A stretch of 64,000 nucleotides of DNA from Streptomyces sp. R302. Its GTDB lineage: Bacteria > Actinomycetota > Actinomycetes > Streptomycetales > Streptomycetaceae. Of the stretch, positions 43,021 to 51,762 are shown piece by piece. How positions within the stretch are numbered: the first letter of the stretch is position 1; the number at the start of each line of letters is the position of its first letter. Made by a program: the position numbers and the translations under genes. The notes beneath the pieces were generated by a model. The model had not been told where the DNA came from. It did not search any database and was given only the letters and a program-made list of their open reading frames with translations. Where the stretch lies: assembly GCF_012927245.1 (NCBI RefSeq), contig NZ_JABBGE010000007.1, positions 186,001 to 250,000 of the forward strand. The letters run 5' to 3'.

Positions 43021-44616
43021 TCAGCGGACGGGGATCAGGACCCCGGGGCTGAGCACGCCGGTCGGGTCGACCTCGGCCTTGACCGCCTGGAGCATGCGGA
43101 TGCCGAGCGGGCCGACCTCGCGGGCGTACCAGTCGCGGTGGTCGGTGCCGACGCCGTGATGATGGCTGATGGTGCCGCCCGCCGCCAGGATCGCGTCGTT
43201 CGCCGCCCGCTTCACCGGCGCCCAGTGCGCGACGGCGTCCTCGCCCTGCGCGGAGACGACCGTGAAGTACAGCGAGGCGCCGTTCTCGTACGTGTGCGAG
43301 ATGTGGCACATGACGAGCGGCGGGGTGCCGGCTGCGGTGAGGGTGCCGGTGAGCGCGTCGCGTACGGCCGTGTAGAGGCCGGGGATCGCGGACCAGAAGG
43401 CGGCCGTCTCCAGGGTCTCGGCGAACGCGCCGGCGTCGAGGAGCGCGTCGCGCAGATAGGGGGCGTTGTAACGGCCGTGCTCCCACTTGTCGCCCGCCTC
43501 CTCGCCGATGAACTCGCCGTCGCAGGCGAGGAGGACCTCACGCGCGGCGGCCCGCCGGGCGGCCGTCTCGGCCTCGGTGCCCTCGAAGCCGACGATGGCC
43601 ATGCAGCCGGGGTTCTCGGGGAGCGCGGTGGCGCCGATGGCGTCGGGCTGGGCCAGGCCGACGAAGGTCTCGGACTCGTCGGAGAGCCGCAGCACTGTGG
43701 GCCGGGGGCCGTCCTGGGCGAGCCGGCGCAGGGCGGCCGTGCCGGCCTCGAAGGAGGCGAAGCGCCAGCCTTCGTAGATCCGCTTCTGCGGCAGCGGGCG
43801 GACGCGCACGGTCACCGAGGTGATCACGCCGAGGGCGCCCTCGGAGCCGAGGATCAGCTGGCGCAGGTCGGGGCCGGCTGCGGAGCGCGGGGCGCGGCCG
43901 GTGGACAGGGTGCCCTCGGGCGTGGCGACCTCCAGGCCGAGGACCATCTCGTCGAAGCGGCCGTAGCCGGCCGAGGCCTGGCCGCTGGAGCGGGCCGCGG
44001 CGAAGCCGCCGATGGAGGCCCATTCGAAGGACTGGGGGAAGTGACCGAGGGTCCAGCCCCGCTCGTTGAGCAGCGCCTCGGCCTGCGGGCCGCGCAGTCC
44101 GGGGTGGAGGGTGGCGGTGCGGGAGACCTCGTCGAGGGCGAGCAGCCGGTCGAGGCGCCGCAGGTCGAGGGCGACGAAGGGGCGCTTCGTGGTGGGCGCG
44201 AGGCCGCCGACGACGGAGGTGCCGCCGCCGAAGGGGACGGCGGAGAGGCCGTGGTCCGCGCAGGCGCGGAGGACGGCGAGGACCTCGTCGTGGCTGCCGG
44301 GGAGGACGACGGCGGCGGGGAGGTCGTCGACCTCGCCGGCGCGGATGCGCAGGAGGTCGGGGGTGGACTTGCCGCGGGTGTGCCGGATGCGGCTCTCGGC
44401 GTCGTCGCGTACGCCGTCGGGCGCGGCGACGGCGGCGCGCAGGGCGCCGCTCGCCTCCTCGGTGAGTGCCGGGGCGGGCACCTCGATGTCGGTGAGGGCG
44501 GCGGGGCCGCTCTCGCGGGGCGTGACGCCGAGCAGGTCCCGCAGCAGTCCGGTCACCGATTCGGGCAGGGGCGCCGCCTTGGCCGGGTCGCCCCAGCCGC
44601 TCCACAACATGTCCAC
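43021..44616 (-). CDS. AGPS-like FAD-binding oxidase
   Basis: 531-residue flavoprotein similar to alkyldihydroxyacetonephosphate synthase, the ether-lipid-forming enzyme. The FAD-binding domain has LSAVPFGGGTSVVGGLAPTT near residue 135 and SSGQASAGYGRFDEMVLG. The C-terminal cap has the HHH motif (GTISHHHGVGTDHRDW) used by AGPS for catalysis. Many bacterial homologues are plain FAD oxidases, and no acyl-DHAP enzyme is nearby, so ether-lipid synthesis is only a possibility. It is divergent from the TetR and GlpD genes, with which it shares a 74-bp upstream region. GTG 44616 and ATG 44610 are both usable starts. Confidence 0.8.
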   Translation of the reverse strand: MDMLWSGWGDPAKAAPLPESVTGLLRDLLGVTPRESGPAALTDIEVPAPALTEEASGALRAAVAAPDGVRDDAESRIRHTRGKSTPDLLRIRAGEVDDLPAAVVLPGSHDEVLAVLRACADHGLSAVPFGGGTSVVGGLAPTTKRPFVALDLRRLDRLLALDEVSRTATLHPGLRGPQAEALLNERGWTLGHFPQSFEWASIGGFAAARSSGQASAGYGRFDEMVLGLEVATPEGTLSTGRAPRSAAGPDLRQLILGSEGALGVITSVTVRVRPLPQKRIYEGWRFASFEAGTAALRRLAQDGPRPTVLRLSDESETFVGLAQPDAIGATALPENPGCMAIVGFEGTEAETAARRAAAREVLLACDGEFIGEEAGDKWEHGRYNAPYLRDALLDAGAFAETLETAAFWSAIPGLYTAVRDALTGTLTAAGTPPLVMCHISHTYENGASLYFTVVSAQGEDAVAHWAPVKRAANDAILAAGGTISHHHGVGTDHRDWYAREVGPLGIRMLQAVKAEVDPTGVLSPGVLIPVR

Positions 44617-44681
44617 TTCGAGAGGTTCCTCACGGTCTGTTTCAGGGACGGCGCTGCCGCTCGGCCCGCACTGGCATTACA

Positions 44682-44690
44682 CTGTGACAG
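44682..44690. promoter_or_regulatory. candidate TetR operator
   Basis: CTGTGACAG, a perfect inverted repeat around one base, ends immediately before the TetR start codon in the A+T-richer region shared with the divergent AGPS-like gene. Likely autoregulation, not proven. Confidence 0.4.
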
Positions 44691-45290
44691 ATGACGCCCA
44701 TTCGTCACAACCATGCGGACGCGGATCCCGTGCTCGACGCGGCACGGGACTGCGTGCTCGCCGTCGGCGTACGGCGAACCACCCTCACCGACGTCGCCCG
44801 GCGGGCCGGCGTGTCCCGGATGACCATCTACCGGCGCTGGCCCGACGTCCGGAGCCTCGTCGGCGACCTGATGACCCGCGAGTGGATCGCGGTCGCCGCC
44901 GGCGCCATGCCGCCCGTCGACGACGACCGGCCCGAACGGGAGCGGATCGTCGACGGCCTGGTGGCGGGCGTCGCCGCGTTCCGGTCGCATCCGCTGTTCC
45001 GGAAGATCCTCGACGTCGACCCCGAGCTGCTGCTGCCGTACGTCCTCGACCGGCGGGGCGCCAGCCAGGACGCCCTGCTCGGGCTGCTCCTCACGGCCCT
45101 CGACGAGGGGCACGAGGACGGTTCCGTCCGCCGCGCCCACCCCGACCTGCAGGCCCGGTCCCTGCTGCTCGTCGTCCAGTCCTTCACGCTCTCGCTGGGC
45201 ACCATGGCCGACGCGAGCGATCCCGAACTGCGCGAAGCCGCCTTCCTCGAAGAGCTGCGCACCCTGCTGGAGAGGACCCTCGCCCCGTGA
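44691..45290 (+). CDS. TetR-family regulator
   Basis: 199-residue TetR repressor. The N-terminal DNA-binding helix-turn-helix is RTTLTDVARRAGVSRMTIYRRW at residues about 28-50. The C-terminal ligand domain is unremarkable (HPLFRKILDVDPELLLPYVL). No ribosome-binding site precedes ATG 44691, so a leaderless message is likely, common in Streptomyces. The stop overlaps the GlpD start by 4 bp (GTGA). It probably controls both glpD and the divergent AGPS-like gene, perhaps in response to a glycerolipid or acyl ligand. Confidence 0.85.
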   Translation: MTPIRHNHADADPVLDAARDCVLAVGVRRTTLTDVARRAGVSRMTIYRRWPDVRSLVGDLMTREWIAVAAGAMPPVDDDRPERERIVDGLVAGVAAFRSHPLFRKILDVDPELLLPYVLDRRGASQDALLGLLLTALDEGHEDGSVRRAHPDLQARSLLLVVQSFTLSLGTMADASDPELREAAFLEELRTLLERTLAP

Positions 45291-46876
45291 ACCCCCCGCG
45301 TACTCCCCCGGGCGGCACCGCCCTGCCCGGCTCCTCGCTCGACGCCACGCGGCGCCGGCGCGAACTGGAGCGGCTCGCCGACGGCGAGACCGTCGACGTC
45401 CTCGTCGTCGGGCTCGGCGCCACCGGAGCCGGGGCCGCGCTCGACGCCGCCGCCCGCGGCCTCAGCGTCGCCGCGATCGACGCCCACGACCTGGCGTTCG
45501 GCACCTCCCGCTGGAGCTCCAAGCTGATCCACGGCGGACTGCGCTACCTCGCGTCCGGGCAGCTCGACGTCGCCCACGAGAGCGCCGTCGAGCGCGGCAT
45601 CCTCATGGAGCGCACCGCCCCGCACCTGGTCCGCGCCCAGCCCTTCGTACTCCCCCTCACCCCGCTCGTCAGCCGCGGCCAGGCGGCCCTCGCCCGCGCC
45701 GGGTTCGTCGCGGGCGACCTGCTGCGGGTCGGCGCCCGCACCTCGCGGCGCACGCTGCCCCAGCCGCGCACGCTGTCCGCCGTCGAGACCCGCCACCTCG
45801 CCCCCGCCCTGCGCCCGGTCGGCCTGCGCGGCGGACTGCTCTCCTGGGACGGCAAGCTCTCCGACGACGCGCGCCTGGTGACCGCGATCGCCCGCACCGC
45901 CGCCGCGTACGGCGCCCGGATCCTCACCCGCGCCCGGGCCCTGGAACTGCACGGCGACGGCGCGCTGGTGCGGGACGAGACCACCGGCGAGGAGCTGCGG
46001 CTCCGCGCCCGCACCGTCGTCAACGCGACCGGCGTCTGGGCGGGCGGCCTCGTCGACGACGTACGGCTCCGGCCCTCGCGCGGCACCCATCTCGTGCTGC
46101 GCTCCGAGACCCTCGGCAGGCTCTCCGCCGGACTGCACATCCCGATCCCCGGCGAGACCAACCGCTTCGTCCTGGTGCTGCCGCAGGGCGACGGACGCGT
46201 GTACGTCGGCCTCACCGACGAACCCGTCGACGGCGACGTCCCCGACGTGCCGGAGGTCCCCGAGACCGACATCGGCTTCCTCCTCGACGTCCTCGGCTCC
46301 GCCCTCGACGTCACCGTCCGCCGCTCCGACGTGGTCGGGGCCTTCGCCGGACTGCGGCCCCTGCTCGACACCCGCGCCCCGGACGGCCGTACCGCCGACA
46401 TCTCGCGCAAGCACGCCGTGCTGACCTCGCCCGACGGCGTCGTGACCGTCGTCGGCGGGAAGCTGACCACCTACCGCCGCATGGCCCAGGACGCCGTCGA
46501 CGCGGCCGTCGCCGTCCGCGACCTGCCCGCCGGACCCTGCCGCACCGCCTCCGTCCCGCTCGTCGGCGCGGCCCGCCCGGCGGTCCTCGCCGGACTGGAC
46601 GTGCCGCCCCGCCTCGTCCAGCGGTACGGCTCCGAGGCCCCGGCCGTCCACGCCCTCGGGATCGAGGACCCGGCCCTGGCCGAGCCGGTCGTGCCCGGCC
46701 ACCCCGTCACCGGCGCCGAACTCGTGTGGGCGGTCCGCCACGAGGGCGCCCTCGACACCTCCGACCTCCTCGACCGCCGCACCCGCGTCGGCGTGGTCCC
46801 GGAGGACCGCGCCCTGGCGGAGGAGGCGGCCCGCGACGCCCTCGCCCGCACGACCCCGGCCGGACAGCGCGCGTAA
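45287..46876 (+). CDS. glpD: aerobic glycerol-3-phosphate dehydrogenase
   Basis: 529-residue FAD-dependent glycerol-3-phosphate dehydrogenase feeding electrons to the quinone pool while making dihydroxyacetone phosphate. VDVLVVGLGATGAGAALDAA is the FAD-binding loop near residue 40. TSRWSSKLIHGGLRYL is the GlpD signature, and TVVNATGVWAGG and VVGGKLTTYRRMA complete the family pattern. The C-terminal cap domain is present. GTG 45287 overlaps the TetR stop, giving coupled translation. DHAP is also the precursor for AGPS-type ether lipids, a metabolic link with the divergent gene. Confidence 0.9.
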   Translation: MNPPRTPPGGTALPGSSLDATRRRRELERLADGETVDVLVVGLGATGAGAALDAAARGLSVAAIDAHDLAFGTSRWSSKLIHGGLRYLASGQLDVAHESAVERGILMERTAPHLVRAQPFVLPLTPLVSRGQAALARAGFVAGDLLRVGARTSRRTLPQPRTLSAVETRHLAPALRPVGLRGGLLSWDGKLSDDARLVTAIARTAAAYGARILTRARALELHGDGALVRDETTGEELRLRARTVVNATGVWAGGLVDDVRLRPSRGTHLVLRSETLGRLSAGLHIPIPGETNRFVLVLPQGDGRVYVGLTDEPVDGDVPDVPEVPETDIGFLLDVLGSALDVTVRRSDVVGAFAGLRPLLDTRAPDGRTADISRKHAVLTSPDGVVTVVGGKLTTYRRMAQDAVDAAVAVRDLPAGPCRTASVPLVGAARPAVLAGLDVPPRLVQRYGSEAPAVHALGIEDPALAEPVVPGHPVTGAELVWAVRHEGALDTSDLLDRRTRVGVVPEDRALAEEAARDALARTTPAGQRA

Positions 46877-46908
46877 CGGGCGCACCGCCTCCGGCCAGAC
46901 CCCACCCA

Positions 46909-46943
46909 CCCCCGTCCGAGCCTCACGCTCGGGCGGGGGTTCT
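46909..46943 (+). terminator. glpD terminator
   Basis: CCCCCGTCCGAGC pairs with GCTCGGGCGGGGG (one G-T pair) over a short loop and is followed by TTCTT. It starts 33 bp after the glpD stop. Confidence 0.85.
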
Positions 46944-47003
46944 TCGTTGCGCCCGCCCGCACCACGCAGCCGCCCTATCTTTCATACCGACACCTGCCCG
47001 CGT

Positions 47004-47033
47004 TTGCCATTAACGCGCGTCTGCAATTATTGT
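47004..47033 (+). promoter_or_regulatory. candidate sigma-70-type promoter
   Basis: TTGCCA, an 18-bp spacer, then TATTGT, in an unusually A+T-rich stretch about 50 bp upstream of the MFS start. Confidence 0.45.
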
Positions 47034-47081
47034 GAGAGCACGCAAGGAGCTCGCTCAAGCAACAAGGAAGGGTTCGCCCCA

Positions 47082-48296
47082 ATGCCGCTCGCTCTCCTCG
47101 CCCTCGCCGTGGGGGCCTTCGGGATCGGCACGACCGAGTTCGTGATCATGGGACTCCTGCCCCAGATCGCGGGCGACTACGGCGTGTCCATCCCCACCGC
47201 AGGACTCCTGGTCACCGGCTACGCACTCGGCGTCGTCATCGGAGCCCCGCTCCTCACCGTGCTCGGCGGCCGGGTGAGCCGCAAGCGCATGCTGATGACG
47301 CTGATGGGCCTGTTCGTGGCCGGGAACCTCGTCTCCGCCCTCGCTCCCACCTTCGAGGTCATGCTCGCCGGGCGCGTGGTCGCCTCCCTCGCCCACGGCT
47401 CCTTCTTCGGCATCGGCTCCGTCGTCGCCGCCGGCCTCGTCGCCCCCGACAAGAAGGCCGGTGCCATCGCCACCATGTTCACCGGCCTCACCGTCGCCAA
47501 CATCGTCGGCGTCCCCCTGGGCACCTTCATCGGACAGGCCGTCGGCTGGCGCACCACCTTCGCCGTCGTCGCCGCCCTCGGCGTCGTCGGACTCGCCGGC
47601 ATCGCCCGCCTCGTCCCCGCCATGCCCCGCCCCGAGGGCGCGCACCTGCACCGCGAGCTCACCGCCTTCCGCAACCCCCAGGTCCTCCTCGCCATGGCGA
47701 TGACCGTCCTCGGCTTCGGCGGTGTCTTCGCCGCCATCACTTACATCGCGCCGATGATGACCGAGACCGCCGGGTACTCGGAGGGCGCCGTGACCTGGCT
47801 GCTCGTCCTCTTCGGCGCCGGCATGTTCCTCGGCAACCTCCTCGGCGGACGCTACGCCGACCGCGCGCTCATGCCGCTGCTGTACGCGACCCTCGGCGGA
47901 CTCGCGGTCGTCCTCGCCCTGTTCACCCTCGCCGCGCACGACAAGATCCTCGCCGCGATCGCCGTCTTCCTCGTCGGAGCGCTCGGCTTCGCCACCGTCC
48001 CGCCGCTACAGAAGCGCGTCCTCGACCAGGCCCACGGCGCACCCACCCTCGCCTCCGCCGTCAACATCGGCGCCTTCAACCTCGGCAACGCGCTCGCCGC
48101 CTGGCTCGGCGGACTCGTCATCGCCGCGGGACTCGGCTACACCGCCCCCAACTGGGTCGGCGCCCTCCTCGCCGCCACCGCCCTCGTCCTCGCCCTCTGG
48201 TCCGCCGCGCTCGAACGCCGCACGACCAGGACGAGCACCGTCGTGGCCCAGGCCACCCCGGCCCGCTCCGCCGAGCGCACCGCGCTCACCAAGTGA
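47082..48296 (+). CDS. DHA1-type MFS efflux transporter (AraJ/CmlA-like)
   Basis: 404-residue 12-helix major facilitator of the drug:H+ antiporter-1 class. The first helix is FGIGTTEFVIMGLLPQIAGD, diagnostic for the AraJ/YdhP/Cml group. GYALGVVIGAPLLTVLGGRV and RKRMLMTLM follow, then the motif-C-like GVPLGTFIGQAVGWRTTF. It exports small molecules, possibly chloramphenicol-like or sugar analogues. ATG 47082 has AAGGAAGG about ten bases upstream. The next gene begins within or just after its stop, so the pair form an operon. Confidence 0.85.
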   Translation: MPLALLALAVGAFGIGTTEFVIMGLLPQIAGDYGVSIPTAGLLVTGYALGVVIGAPLLTVLGGRVSRKRMLMTLMGLFVAGNLVSALAPTFEVMLAGRVVASLAHGSFFGIGSVVAAGLVAPDKKAGAIATMFTGLTVANIVGVPLGTFIGQAVGWRTTFAVVAALGVVGLAGIARLVPAMPRPEGAHLHRELTAFRNPQVLLAMAMTVLGFGGVFAAITYIAPMMTETAGYSEGAVTWLLVLFGAGMFLGNLLGGRYADRALMPLLYATLGGLAVVLALFTLAAHDKILAAIAVFLVGALGFATVPPLQKRVLDQAHGAPTLASAVNIGAFNLGNALAAWLGGLVIAAGLGYTAPNWVGALLAATALVLALWSAALERRTTRTSTVVAQATPARSAERTALTK

Positions 48297-48313
48297 AAGA
48301 GCACGTAGTCACC

Positions 48314-49189
48314 ATGGCACCGTCCACCACCCCCACCACCCCCACCACCCCCACCACCCCCACCACTCCTGCCGTCCCCACCGTCGAGCTGAACAACGGC
48401 GTCGAGATCCCCCAGCTCGGCTTCGGCGTCTTCCAGGTCGCCGACGACGCGACCACCGCCGCCGTCACGGCCGCCCTCGACGCCGGATACCGCAGCATCG
48501 ACACCGCAGCCGTCTACGGCAACGAGACCGGTGTCGGCCGGGCCCTCGCCGCCTCCGGGATCGCCCGCGAGGAACTGTTCGTCACCACCAAGCTGTGGAA
48601 CGCCGACCAGGGCTACGACGCCACCCTCCGGGCCTTCGACGCCGGCCTGGCCAGGCTCGGCCTGGACTACGTCGACCTCTACCTGATCCACTGGCCGACC
48701 CCGGCCCGCGACCTCTACCGCGACTCCTGGCGCGCCCTGGAACGGCTCGCCGAGGAGGGCCGCATCCGCGCCGCCGGCGTCTCCAACTTCCAGCCCGAGC
48801 ACCTGCGCCGACTCCTCGACGGCGCCGCGCTGACCCCGGTCGTCAACCAGATCGAACTGCACCCCGCGCTCCAGCAGTCCGAGCTGCGCGCCTTCCACGG
48901 CGAGCACGGGATCGCCACCGAGGCGTGGAGCCCGCTGGCGCAGGGCGCGGTCCTGGACGACCCGGCGATCGCCGCGATCGCCGCCGCCCACGGCAAGTCC
49001 CCCGCCCAGGTCGTCATCCGCTGGCACCTCCAGCTCGGCAACGTGGTCATCCCGAAGTCGGTCACCCCGGCCCGGATCCGCGCCAACGCCGACGTCTTCG
49101 ACTTCGTCCTGACGGACGGGGAGATGGCGGCGATCGCCGGTCTCGACCGCGGCCTGCGCACAGGGCCGCACCCCGACGAGCTGAACTGA
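48314..49189 (+). CDS. aldo/keto reductase
   Basis: 291-residue NADPH-dependent aldo/keto reductase of the 2,5-diketogluconate reductase type. The tetrad residues are visible: Asp and Tyr in SIDTAAVYGNETGVG, Lys in FVTTKLWNADQG, His in YLIHWPTP. The cofactor end reads VIPKSVTPARIRANADVFDF. The N-terminus has a Thr-Pro-Thr run from a 9-bp repeat (about 48326-48366). ATG 48314 is chosen; an in-frame GTG at 48293 would overlap the MFS stop by 4 bp and add seven residues. It probably detoxifies carbonyls, with the MFS pump as partner. Confidence 0.85.
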   Translation: MAPSTTPTTPTTPTTPTTPAVPTVELNNGVEIPQLGFGVFQVADDATTAAVTAALDAGYRSIDTAAVYGNETGVGRALAASGIAREELFVTTKLWNADQGYDATLRAFDAGLARLGLDYVDLYLIHWPTPARDLYRDSWRALERLAEEGRIRAAGVSNFQPEHLRRLLDGAALTPVVNQIELHPALQQSELRAFHGEHGIATEAWSPLAQGAVLDDPAIAAIAAAHGKSPAQVVIRWHLQLGNVVIPKSVTPARIRANADVFDFVLTDGEMAAIAGLDRGLRTGPHPDELN

Positions 49190-49210
49190 CCCCGGCGCGC
49201 CCGGCGGGCG

Positions 49211-50008
49211 TCAGACCGCGTCGGTCACGGTGGCGAGGGCGTCCAGCGATTCGGGGACGGTCTGGCCGCCGTCGACCGTGAGGGTCTGGCCGGTGATGAA
49301 CGCGGCCTCGTCCGAGGCGAGGAAGCCGACGGCGTGGGCGATGTCGGCGGTCTCCCCCAGCCGGCCCAGCGGGATCGACGCGGCCATCCGCCGCAGGTAC
49401 CCCTCGCCCAGCGCGTCCAGGCCCTCGGTACGGACGTTCCCCGGGAGCACGGCGTTGACGGTGATGCCCAGCGGCGCCAGTTCCAGGGCCGCACCGCGCA
49501 GGAAGCCCAGCTGGCCGGCCTTGCTCGCGCCGTAGTGGGACCAGCCGGTGTAGCCGGTGGTCGGTCCGGTGATGGACGAGGTGAGGACGACGCGGCCGCG
49601 CCCCGCGCGTTCCATCGCGGGCAGGCAGGCCCGCACGGCGAGGATCGTCCCCCGGAGGTTGACGGCGAGGACGTCGTCGACGTCGGCCGCCGTCATCTCG
49701 CGCAGCGGCTTCTCGGGGAAGACGCCGGCGTTCGCGCAGAGGACGTCGACGTGCCCGTGGAGGCGTTCCGCCTCGGCCGCCATCTCCTCGACCGCGGCCG
49801 GGTCGCGCAGGTCCACGCCGGTCCCGGCGACCCGCCCGCCGGTGGCGAGGGCCACGGCCCCGGCCACCTCGCGCGCCACGGCCGCGTCCCGGCCGGTGAG
49901 GAGCACGGCCGCGCCCCGGCGGGCGAAGAGTTCGGCGATGCCCCGTCCGATGCCGCGCGTCCCTCCCGTCACCACGACGGACCGCTCTCGCCAAGGGGTG
50001 CTGGTCAT
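49211..50008 (-). CDS. FabG-like short-chain dehydrogenase
   Basis: 265-residue classical SDR. The cofactor loop is VVVTGGTRGIGRGIAELF, the NAG motif is LCANAGVFPE, the catalytic Ser is in VLTSSITGPT, and Tyr-x3-Lys is in HYGASKAGQLG. The C-terminus FITGQTLTVDGG is typical of FabG-like enzymes, giving a tetrameric NAD(P)H-dependent ketone reductase. Convergent with the aldo/keto reductase, which ends 21 bp away. The substrate is not deducible. Confidence 0.9.
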   Translation of the reverse strand: MTSTPWRERSVVVTGGTRGIGRGIAELFARRGAAVLLTGRDAAVAREVAGAVALATGGRVAGTGVDLRDPAAVEEMAAEAERLHGHVDVLCANAGVFPEKPLREMTAADVDDVLAVNLRGTILAVRACLPAMERAGRGRVVLTSSITGPTTGYTGWSHYGASKAGQLGFLRGAALELAPLGITVNAVLPGNVRTEGLDALGEGYLRRMAASIPLGRLGETADIAHAVGFLASDEAAFITGQTLTVDGGQTVPESLDALATVTDAV

Positions 50009-50199
50009 GGACCGTCCTGTTCTCTGCTCGTCCCGCGCCCGTACGTGGCCTCACCGTAGGCGACCGGCTCGCGCGCGGGTGAGACCGTTTTCGGGCGGGC
50101 CGCGCCGGCGGCGTGGATCTCACCCGTACGAGTCACCCGGCGCGCGCCCGCCGGCATATCCTTCCCGCCATCGCACGCCGACTCGAAGGACCCAGAGCA

Positions 50200-51708
50200 T
50201 TGACCGGCTTCACCGCCTTCCCCCTGCCGTTCCACACCACCCGTACGCTGCCGTTCACGCCGCCGCGGACCTTGCGGGAGCTGGAGATGATGGAGTGCAG
50301 CGCCCATGTCCGGGCGAAAACGGGGTGGTTCGAGAAGAGGAACGACGCCGACATCGTGGCCCGGTGGACCCGTGAGGCGGTCGCCCAGGGGCTCACCGAG
50401 GCGCAGGTGGCGTACGTGCTCGCCGAACTCGCGCACTACGCGGGGCTGCGGGACGAGGCGACCGGTGCCGAGGTGTCCGCGGTCGACGGGGTGTGGCAGT
50501 CGGACGCGCTCGTCGACGAGCCGCTCCGGTCCCGGCTGCGGGACGCGGTGCGGGTACTGGAGGAGGTCCCCGAGGCGGAGAAGGACTGGCACCCGGGTTC
50601 CGACGGCCAGGTGCTCGACCTCGTGCACCCCTCGCTGTTCTGCCTGGTGCGGGAGGTGAGCGGCGCGCCCGAGGAGGCGTGGCGGAACCCGACGGACCGC
50701 TACTCGGCGTACGAGTTCTCGGAGCGGTTCCAGTGGCTGCCCACGGACGTCGAGGTCGACGACGAGGGCGCGGTCGCCCTCCTCTCGTACGTCAACAACG
50801 TCCACCCCGAGACCCATCGCGAACTCGCCGCCGTGCTCCCGGAGTTGTTCGGCCGGATGCGTCCGCTGTTCGAGCGGGTGCTCACCGACCTGCGCCATCC
50901 CCGGCCGCTGCGCATCGAAGCCGATCCGTACGGGTGGTACGAGGCGGAGCCGAAGTTTCCGTCCAAGTCCGCCTATGCCGACGACGCGGCCTACCAGGAG
51001 GCCTACCACGCGTGGGTCGAAGCCCACGACGCCTGGTACGAGACCCGCAGCCCGGTCGTCCCGGACGCCCCGGAGTTCACCGCGCCCGAGGCGCCCGCCG
51101 AGGCCGACCGGGTCGATCTGCGCGGTCGGCGCCTCCAGGTGATCGTCAAGCTCGCCACCATCCACCTGCCCCCGGAGAAGCCCGAGTACGCCGGCGGCTC
51201 CTGGCACGTCGAGGGGATGGTGAACGAGCGCATCGTCTCGACCGGGCTCTACTACTGGGACAGCGAGAACATCACCGAAAGCCAGCTGGGGTTCCGGGCG
51301 GCGCTCGACGATCCGGATTACCAGCAGAGCGACGACACCGGGGTGCGCGAGGTCTACGGCCTGGAGAACGACGACGCGCTGAACCAGGTGCTGGGGTCGG
51401 CTCCGACACCGCAGGGCCGCTGCCTCGCCTTCCCGAACGTCCTCCAGCACCGCGTCGAAGCGTTCCGCCTCGCGGACCCCACCCGCCCGGGGCACCGCAA
51501 GATCCTCGCGTTCTTCCTGGTCGACCCCTCGCAGCGGATCGTCTCGACGGCCGACGTGCCGCCGCAGCAGCCGTGGTCCGCCACCACGACCATGACGCTG
51601 GAGCAGGCCAGGACCTTCCGCGAAGAGCTCATGAAGGAACGCAGGTTCTTCGTCGACGAGCACAACGAGCAGCTCTACGAGCGGGAGTTCTCCCTCTGCG
51701 AGCACTGA
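50200..51708 (+). CDS. DUF4246 protein, putative 2-oxoglutarate/Fe(II) oxygenase
   Basis: About 502 residues matching DUF4246, a family best known from fungi and scattered in actinobacteria. The C-terminal half contains GGSWHVEGMVNERIVSTGL, with His-x-Glu placed like the metal ligands of 2-oxoglutarate oxygenases. CLAFPNVLQHRVEAF and RPGHRKILAFFLVDP follow, with the distal His and the 2-oxoglutarate-binding Arg. That role is inferred from the pattern. TTG 50200 with AAGGA nine bases upstream is the preferred start; a GTG at 50113 is in frame. The N-terminal part TGFTAFPLPFHTTRTLPFTP is also family-like. Confidence 0.75.
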   Translation: MTGFTAFPLPFHTTRTLPFTPPRTLRELEMMECSAHVRAKTGWFEKRNDADIVARWTREAVAQGLTEAQVAYVLAELAHYAGLRDEATGAEVSAVDGVWQSDALVDEPLRSRLRDAVRVLEEVPEAEKDWHPGSDGQVLDLVHPSLFCLVREVSGAPEEAWRNPTDRYSAYEFSERFQWLPTDVEVDDEGAVALLSYVNNVHPETHRELAAVLPELFGRMRPLFERVLTDLRHPRPLRIEADPYGWYEAEPKFPSKSAYADDAAYQEAYHAWVEAHDAWYETRSPVVPDAPEFTAPEAPAEADRVDLRGRRLQVIVKLATIHLPPEKPEYAGGSWHVEGMVNERIVSTGLYYWDSENITESQLGFRAALDDPDYQQSDDTGVREVYGLENDDALNQVLGSAPTPQGRCLAFPNVLQHRVEAFRLADPTRPGHRKILAFFLVDPSQRIVSTADVPPQQPWSATTTMTLEQARTFREELMKERRFFVDEHNEQLYEREFSLCEH

Positions 51709-51762
51709 GCCCGCGGCCCCGGTTCCCCCGCGTAGGGGGACCGGGCCGCGCGCCCGGCTCGT

